Assembly (NCBI GenBank): GCA_022776785.1
Contig: JALFHA010000074.1
Location: 1 to 8,378, forward strand
DNA from: Clostridiales bacterium
Lineage (GTDB): Bacteria > Bacillota > Clostridia > Christensenellales > Aristaeellaceae
Direction of reading: 5' to 3'
Length of the DNA: 8,378 nucleotides
Part shown: positions 5,286 to 8,378 of the stretch, piece after piece
Numbering within the stretch: position 1 is the first letter of the stretch
Layout: every line of letters begins with the position of its first letter
Notes under the pieces: generated by a model
What the model saw: the letters and a program-made list of their open reading frames with translations, nothing else
The model's database searches: none
What the model was told of the DNA's origin: nothing
Program-made: the position numbers and the translations under genes

Positions 5286-5993
5286 GTGGGGCGTGGATTT
5301 GCGCGGGAGCGCGCTATGGGAGCGGTGCTGATGCTCTCGCTTTGTGCGACCATGGCGATGATGGCAGCGCAGGGCCGCGCGCGGGAGGCGATTCCCCTGC
5401 ATCTTTGCGGCCTGTCCGCGCTGGCGGCGGCGGTTGTCGCCTTTGGCGTGCGGGGCTTCGCGCTTGATTTTCTGTGGTACATCGGTCTGCCGGGCGCGCT
5501 GCTGGCGCTGGTCTTTCCCGCACCCGCCATCAGCCGCTGGCAGACGGCGCTCAACCTCTCCTATGCCGCGACGCACGCGCTGATTGTGCTCATCCCGCTG
5601 TCCGTGATGGCCCGCGGCGCGCGGCCGGAGCGGAACGGCGCGCCGCTGACGCTCATCGCGCTGCAATTCGCGGGACTTGCGGCCTTCTTTGTCAACCGTG
5701 CGCTGGGCACGGATTTCATGTTTCTCTGCGCGCCGCCCGCGGGCACGCCGCTGGAGGATGTCTTTGCGTGGGGTTATCTGCCGTACCTGTGCGCGCTGGA
5801 GGGGCTGATGCTCGCCTGCTGCCTACTCATGGGCGCGCTGCTTGGCGCGGGGGAGCGCACGCGGGCGGCGCTGAAACTCCGCTCCATTGCCCCGGGGAAG
5901 AAGCATGGCGCGCGGATTCCTACAGCGGAATGCACACGAGCGAGTGACCCTGCAGACAAAAGCCCTTGTGAAATTCCGCCCGATGCGCTATAA
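5286..5993 (+). CDS. YwaF-like / TIGR02206 family integral membrane protein
   Basis: This 235-aa protein has about six hydrophobic segments and the conserved marks of the TIGR02206 (YwaF) group, related to eukaryotic TMEM164: PLHLCGLSALA (37-47) near the first membrane segments, then LDFLWYIGLPGALLALVFP, a conserved SYAATHALIVLIPL (H97), and FVNRALGTDFMFLCAPPAGTPLE (135-157). Conserved His and Cys in the membrane suggest an enzyme-like site. TMEM164 has been described as an acyltransferase, but nothing here proves activity. GTG 5286 is preferred because AAGGAGGG (5272-5279) lies 6 nt upstream; the frame can be extended to TTG 5172 without an SD. The last 40 residues are polar and non-conserved in look, and their codons contain the promoter of the next gene. 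The coding end overlaps that -10 box. Confidence 0.82.
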   Translation: MGRGFARERAMGAVLMLSLCATMAMMAAQGRAREAIPLHLCGLSALAAAVVAFGVRGFALDFLWYIGLPGALLALVFPAPAISRWQTALNLSYAATHALIVLIPLSVMARGARPERNGAPLTLIALQFAGLAAFFVNRALGTDFMFLCAPPAGTPLEDVFAWGYLPYLCALEGLMLACCLLMGALLGAGERTRAALKLRSIAPGKKHGARIPTAECTRASDPADKSPCEIPPDAL

Positions 5994-5994
5994 T
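5966..5994 (+). promoter_or_regulatory. Promoter of the yybS-like/rplI/dnaB transcript, inside the ywaF-like gene end
   Basis: TTGTGA (5966-5971) and a perfect TATAAT (5989-5994) are separated by 17 bases. The -10 overlaps the TAA stop of the upstream gene. The start should be near 6001, leaving a leader of about 80 nt. This rules out ATG 5993 as the start of the next gene when transcribed from here. Confidence 0.8.
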
Positions 5995-6022
5995 GTCAAA
6001 TGGAAAGCTGGCATATCGCCGC

Positions 6023-6055
6023 AGCCCTGTCCCGCCGGGGCGCAGGGGCTTCTTC
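6023..6055 (+). promoter_or_regulatory. GC-rich stem-loop in the leader of the yybS-like gene
   Basis: AGCCCTG (6023-6029) can pair with CAGGGGCT (6043-6050) with one bulged G, and CCC/GGG pairing inside may lengthen it. It is followed by TCTTC rather than a true T-run. It may be an attenuator-type structure or only a stable leader hairpin. Confidence 0.35.
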
Positions 6056-6079
6056 GAGCATATTAAAGAGGGCATTATT

Positions 6080-7162
6080 GTGGAAAAACAAAGCATTTCC
6101 CTGTTCAGGCAAAAAAACAGATGGGGGCTCACCATCCTGAGCGTCGTGCTTTTTGTGATGGCCTCGCCCCTGCTGATGCTGTCGCTGGCGACGCCGCAGC
6201 TGCTGATGCTGCTGCCCATCGCGCTGCTGTGGCTGCTGGGCGCGGCGGGCACGGTGAGCGCGGCCGTCTGCACGGCGGTCTTTGCCGCGCTGTGCGGCGT
6301 GATCTTTGGTGGCTGGGGCGTGGTGCACGCCTGCGTGTTCCTCGTGCCGACGCTGATCGTCTCCACACTGCTGGTCGAGCGGAAAACCCCGTTCTGGGAG
6401 AGCGCCGCCGCCAGCTGCGCAGCCATGTTCATCTCCATCGGCGTGGCGCTGGGCGTGATGACGATGCTCGCGGGCAGCGACGTCGTTTCTGCGATCTCGG
6501 AGCTGATGCGGCAGGTGTTTGAGAATGCGGGCAAGCTGGGTGATTCCGTGCTGGTGATGCTCGCGCAGATGGGCCTGCTGGAGGCGCCGGACAACCTCAC
6601 CTATCTGGAGAGCAGCGGGCTGCTCGCCCTGAACGACGCGAACCGCAGCTCGCTGCTGGGGCAGCTCGTGATGATGATGGACACGATGCTCAGGCTGGAG
6701 ATTCCCATGCAGATGGCGACGGGCTCCGTGATGGCGGGCGTGGTCGGACAGGCCGTGCTGCGCAGGGGGCTGGCCTCCCGCGGGGTGGCGGCGGATACGC
6801 CGCCGATCTACACCTGGCGCGTGCCGGACGGCTGGGGGCGCGTGCTCGGCGGCACGCTGCTGCTGCTGTTTGCGCTCTCCAAGCTGGTGGGCGGCTCGGC
6901 GCTGAGCATGTATTATGTGTTCGGCGGCGTGTTTGAGCGGGTGTACGCCCTGCAGGGCGTGGCCGCCGTGTGCTACATCCTCGATCAGCGCGGCAAGGGA
7001 CGGGGATGGAAGCTGCTCGTCTTTGCGCTGGGCATGACGCTGCTCTCGAGCGCGGCGATTGTGGTGGGCATTGCCGATCAGGCGATGGACATCACCAAGC
7101 GGCGCGAGGCGCTGGGCAGGACGGGGCTGGAGATCACCTTCGGGCGCGGAGAGGAAAAATGA
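6080..7162 (+). CDS. YybS-like (DUF2232) polytopic membrane protein
   Basis: The 360-aa product has about eight hydrophobic segments: three or four in residues 15-110, one near 130-150, and the rest after residue 215. A less hydrophobic middle part (about 150-215) contains SELMRQVFENAG and LTYLESSGLLALNDANRSS. The layout, size and location just upstream of rplI fit the DUF2232/YybS family, whose function is unknown; sequence identity to it cannot be measured here. GTG 6080 is chosen because AGAGGG (6067-6072) lies 7 nt upstream and the promoter start is near 6001. The frame extends upstream to ATG 5993, but that codon lies within the -10 box. In B. subtilis gdpP lies between yybS and rplI; here rplI follows after 97 bases with no gdpP. 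Part of a probable yybS-rplI-dnaB operon. Confidence 0.82.
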   Translation: MEKQSISLFRQKNRWGLTILSVVLFVMASPLLMLSLATPQLLMLLPIALLWLLGAAGTVSAAVCTAVFAALCGVIFGGWGVVHACVFLVPTLIVSTLLVERKTPFWESAAASCAAMFISIGVALGVMTMLAGSDVVSAISELMRQVFENAGKLGDSVLVMLAQMGLLEAPDNLTYLESSGLLALNDANRSSLLGQLVMMMDTMLRLEIPMQMATGSVMAGVVGQAVLRRGLASRGVAADTPPIYTWRVPDGWGRVLGGTLLLLFALSKLVGGSALSMYYVFGGVFERVYALQGVAAVCYILDQRGKGRGWKLLVFALGMTLLSSAAIVVGIADQAMDITKRREALGRTGLEITFGRGEEK

Positions 7163-7259
7163 GCGCCTGAACGGAAGCACCGGAATCAGGAGAAACAGGA
7201 GAAAGGACAAGCCGGGCGCGGCGGACGCGGCGCGCGGCATATTGAAGGAGGATACGGTC

Positions 7260-7709
7260 ATGAAAGTGATTTTGCTCAAGGACATCAAGGGAACCGGCAA
7301 GAAGGACCAGATCATCGAGGCGTCGGACGGCTACGCGCGCAACTTCCTCTTCCCCAAGGGGTTGGCCCGCGAGGCAAACGCCGCCAACCTGAACGCCATC
7401 GAGAACGCGAAATCCGCCAAGAAGCACCGCGAGGACGTCGAGCGCGCCAAGGCGCAGGAGACGGCGGGTCGCCTGGCGGGCAAGGTCATCCGCATCAGCG
7501 CGCGCGGCGCGGAGGGCGGCAGGCTCTACGGCTCCGTGACCTCGCAGGAGATTGCCGACGCGCTGGAGAAGCAGTACGGTGTGAAGGTGGAAAAGCGCCG
7601 TATCGAGGTCGCGAACATCCGCAACGCGGGCGACTTCACCGTCAGCGTGTGGCTGTACGCGGGCATCACGGCGGAAATGACGGCCAAGGTTGAGGTTGCG
7701 CAGGGCTGA
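7260..7709 (+). CDS. rplI: 50S ribosomal protein L9
   Basis: L9 binds 23S rRNA at the base of the L1 stalk and helps maintain the reading frame during translation. This 149-aa protein has the normal length and the family signature in its N-terminal domain (MKVILLKDIKGTGKKDQIIE and GYARNFLFPKGLA, up to about residue 36). A long charged connecting helix follows (NLNAIENAKSAKKHREDVERAKAQE), then the C-terminal domain with GRLYGSVTSQEIADALEKQYGVKVEKRRIEV. ATG 7260 follows AAGGAGG (7245-7251) with an 8-nt gap. The 97-base spacer after the yybS-like gene holds no promoter that I can recognise, so it is probably expressed from the promoter at 5966. It lies directly before dnaB, as in many Bacillota. 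Confidence 0.98.
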   Translation: MKVILLKDIKGTGKKDQIIEASDGYARNFLFPKGLAREANAANLNAIENAKSAKKHREDVERAKAQETAGRLAGKVIRISARGAEGGRLYGSVTSQEIADALEKQYGVKVEKRRIEVANIRNAGDFTVSVWLYAGITAEMTAKVEVAQG

Positions 7710-7769
7710 TCCCTGCGACATGCGGATATAGCGGCTTCCCCCGCCCCGCGCTGCGCGGACGGGGGAAGC
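7699..7769 (+). terminator. Two tandem hairpins between rplI and dnaB
   Basis: The first, CGCAGGG (7699-7705) with CCCTGCG (7711-7717), encloses the rplI stop codon in its 5-nt loop region. The second pairs GCTTCCCCCG (7734-7743) with CGGGGGAAGC (7760-7769) and continues inward as CCGCG/CGCGG (7746-7750 with 7754-7758). It is very stable but is followed only by ATTTG. Without a T-run it is more likely a partial terminator, a processing site or an mRNA stabiliser than a full stop before dnaB. Confidence 0.6.
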
Positions 7770-7814
7770 ATTTGAGTTGCCGGGCTGCCCGGCGGACGGC
7801 GAGGAGGAACACGA

Positions 7815-8378
7815 GTGGAAGAACAGGCTGTCATGCGCGTGCCGCCCAACAACGCGGACGCGGAGCGCAGCGTGCTCAGCTGCATGATGCAGGACAGGGA
7901 GGCGCTGACGCTGGCCTTCGAGCTGCTGACGGCGGAGGATTTCTATCAGCCGGCGCACAGGGAGATTTTCGATGCGATGCACGCCCTGAGCGCGCAGGGA
8001 ATGCCTGCCGACCTGGTGACGGTGGACGACGAGCTGACCCGCCGCGGCACGCTGGAGGGCATCGGCGGCTCCTCCTATCTGGTGGAGGTCTCCCAGTGCG
8101 TGGCCTCGACGGTCAACGCGCGCGCCTATATCCAGATCGTCGATGAAAAGGCGACGCTGCGCCGGATGATCCGCGCGACGGGCGACATCTCCACGGCGTG
8201 CTTCGCGCAGGCCGACCCGGTGTCGGACATCCTCGGCGCGGCGGAGAAGTCGATCTTCGACATCATCATGCGCAGGCACGAGGGCTCCTCGCTGATGCCC
8301 ATCGCCGACGTGCTGCCCGACACCTACATGCGCATCGAGCGGCTCTCCCAGCTCAAGGGGAGCATCGACGGCGTGCCC
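7815..8378 (+). CDS. dnaB: Replicative DNA helicase DnaB, N-terminal part (3' end outside window)
   Basis: The hexameric helicase unwinds DNA at the replication fork and recruits primase (the protein is called DnaC in B. subtilis). The 188 codons seen give the N-terminal helical domain: VPPNNADAERSVLSCMMQDREAL (9-31), FYQPAHREIFDAMHAL (43-58), VTVDDELTRRGTLEGIGGSSYL (68-89), then the linker helix region ending near RIERLSQLKGSIDGVP, just before the RecA-like ATPase core. GTG 7815 follows AGGAGG (7802-7807) with a 7-nt gap; this frame has no early ATG before codon 7. The gene runs off the right edge with its ATPase motifs still to come. It probably shares a transcript with rplI, reading through the hairpins between them. 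Confidence 0.96.
   Translation, partial: MEEQAVMRVPPNNADAERSVLSCMMQDREALTLAFELLTAEDFYQPAHREIFDAMHALSAQGMPADLVTVDDELTRRGTLEGIGGSSYLVEVSQCVASTVNARAYIQIVDEKATLRRMIRATGDISTACFAQADPVSDILGAAEKSIFDIIMRRHEGSSLMPIADVLPDTYMRIERLSQLKGSIDGVP

Noticed and set aside
5996..7315. Long minus-strand open frame of 439 codons opposite the yybS-like gene
   Set aside because: The translation is a His/Gln/Arg-rich low-complexity shadow of hydrophobic codons on the other strand. No SD or motif supports it.
7134..8279. Minus-strand open frame of 381 codons opposite rplI and dnaB
   Set aside because: It covers two well-recognised genes in antisense and has no family features.

Overview
The window looks like chromosome from a GC-rich member of the Clostridia (Bacillota). 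Shine-Dalgarno sequences are strong (AGGAGG type), promoters are near-consensus sigma-A type, GTG starts are used, and the gene set is typical of that group: TSCPD/TIGR03905, YwaF-like and YybS-like membrane proteins, and the Alr/YnbB PLP enzyme. The species cannot be fixed from the sequence. Most genes are clearly GC-rich. The control region around two small XRE regulators (about 3310-3555) is AT-rich.

Left part (1-1380): the 3' end of an ABC transporter ATPase closes with an intrinsic terminator. A textbook promoter then drives a single gene for a Tat-exported, cysteine-rich redox protein of the C_GCAxxG_C_C / split-Soret-like group. It is followed by three hairpins in tandem, the outer two being near-identical 29-nt copies.

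Middle (1380-4310): on the minus strand lie a methionine gamma-lyase/aluminium-resistance family PLP enzyme with its own promoter and, upstream of it, a 109-aa XRE regulator. A second, 67-aa XRE protein is transcribed divergently from an intergenic region holding at least two plus-strand promoter candidates, one minus-strand promoter and operator-like dyads. A TSCPD-domain gene (minus strand) converges on the small XRE gene. A long imperfect hairpin sits between their 3' ends.

Right part (4310-8378): a plus-strand block holds an unassigned beta-propeller-like protein, a YwaF/TIGR02206-type membrane protein, a YybS-like (DUF2232) membrane protein, rplI (ribosomal protein L9) and the 5' end of dnaB (replicative helicase). 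This is the conserved yybS-rplI-dnaB neighbourhood, but without gdpP, which separates yybS from rplI in Bacillus subtilis. A strong promoter lies in the last codons of the ywaF-like gene and should start the yybS-rplI-dnaB transcript. Several start codons were moved from the longest possible ORF to SD-supported positions (3555, 4317, 5286, 6080, 7260, 7815).

I see no insertion sequence, phage module, CRISPR array, tRNA or rRNA. The most unusual items are the Tat-exported ten-cysteine protein, the duplicated hairpins behind it, the divergent XRE pair, and hairpins placed next to the ribosome binding sites of the right-hand block.
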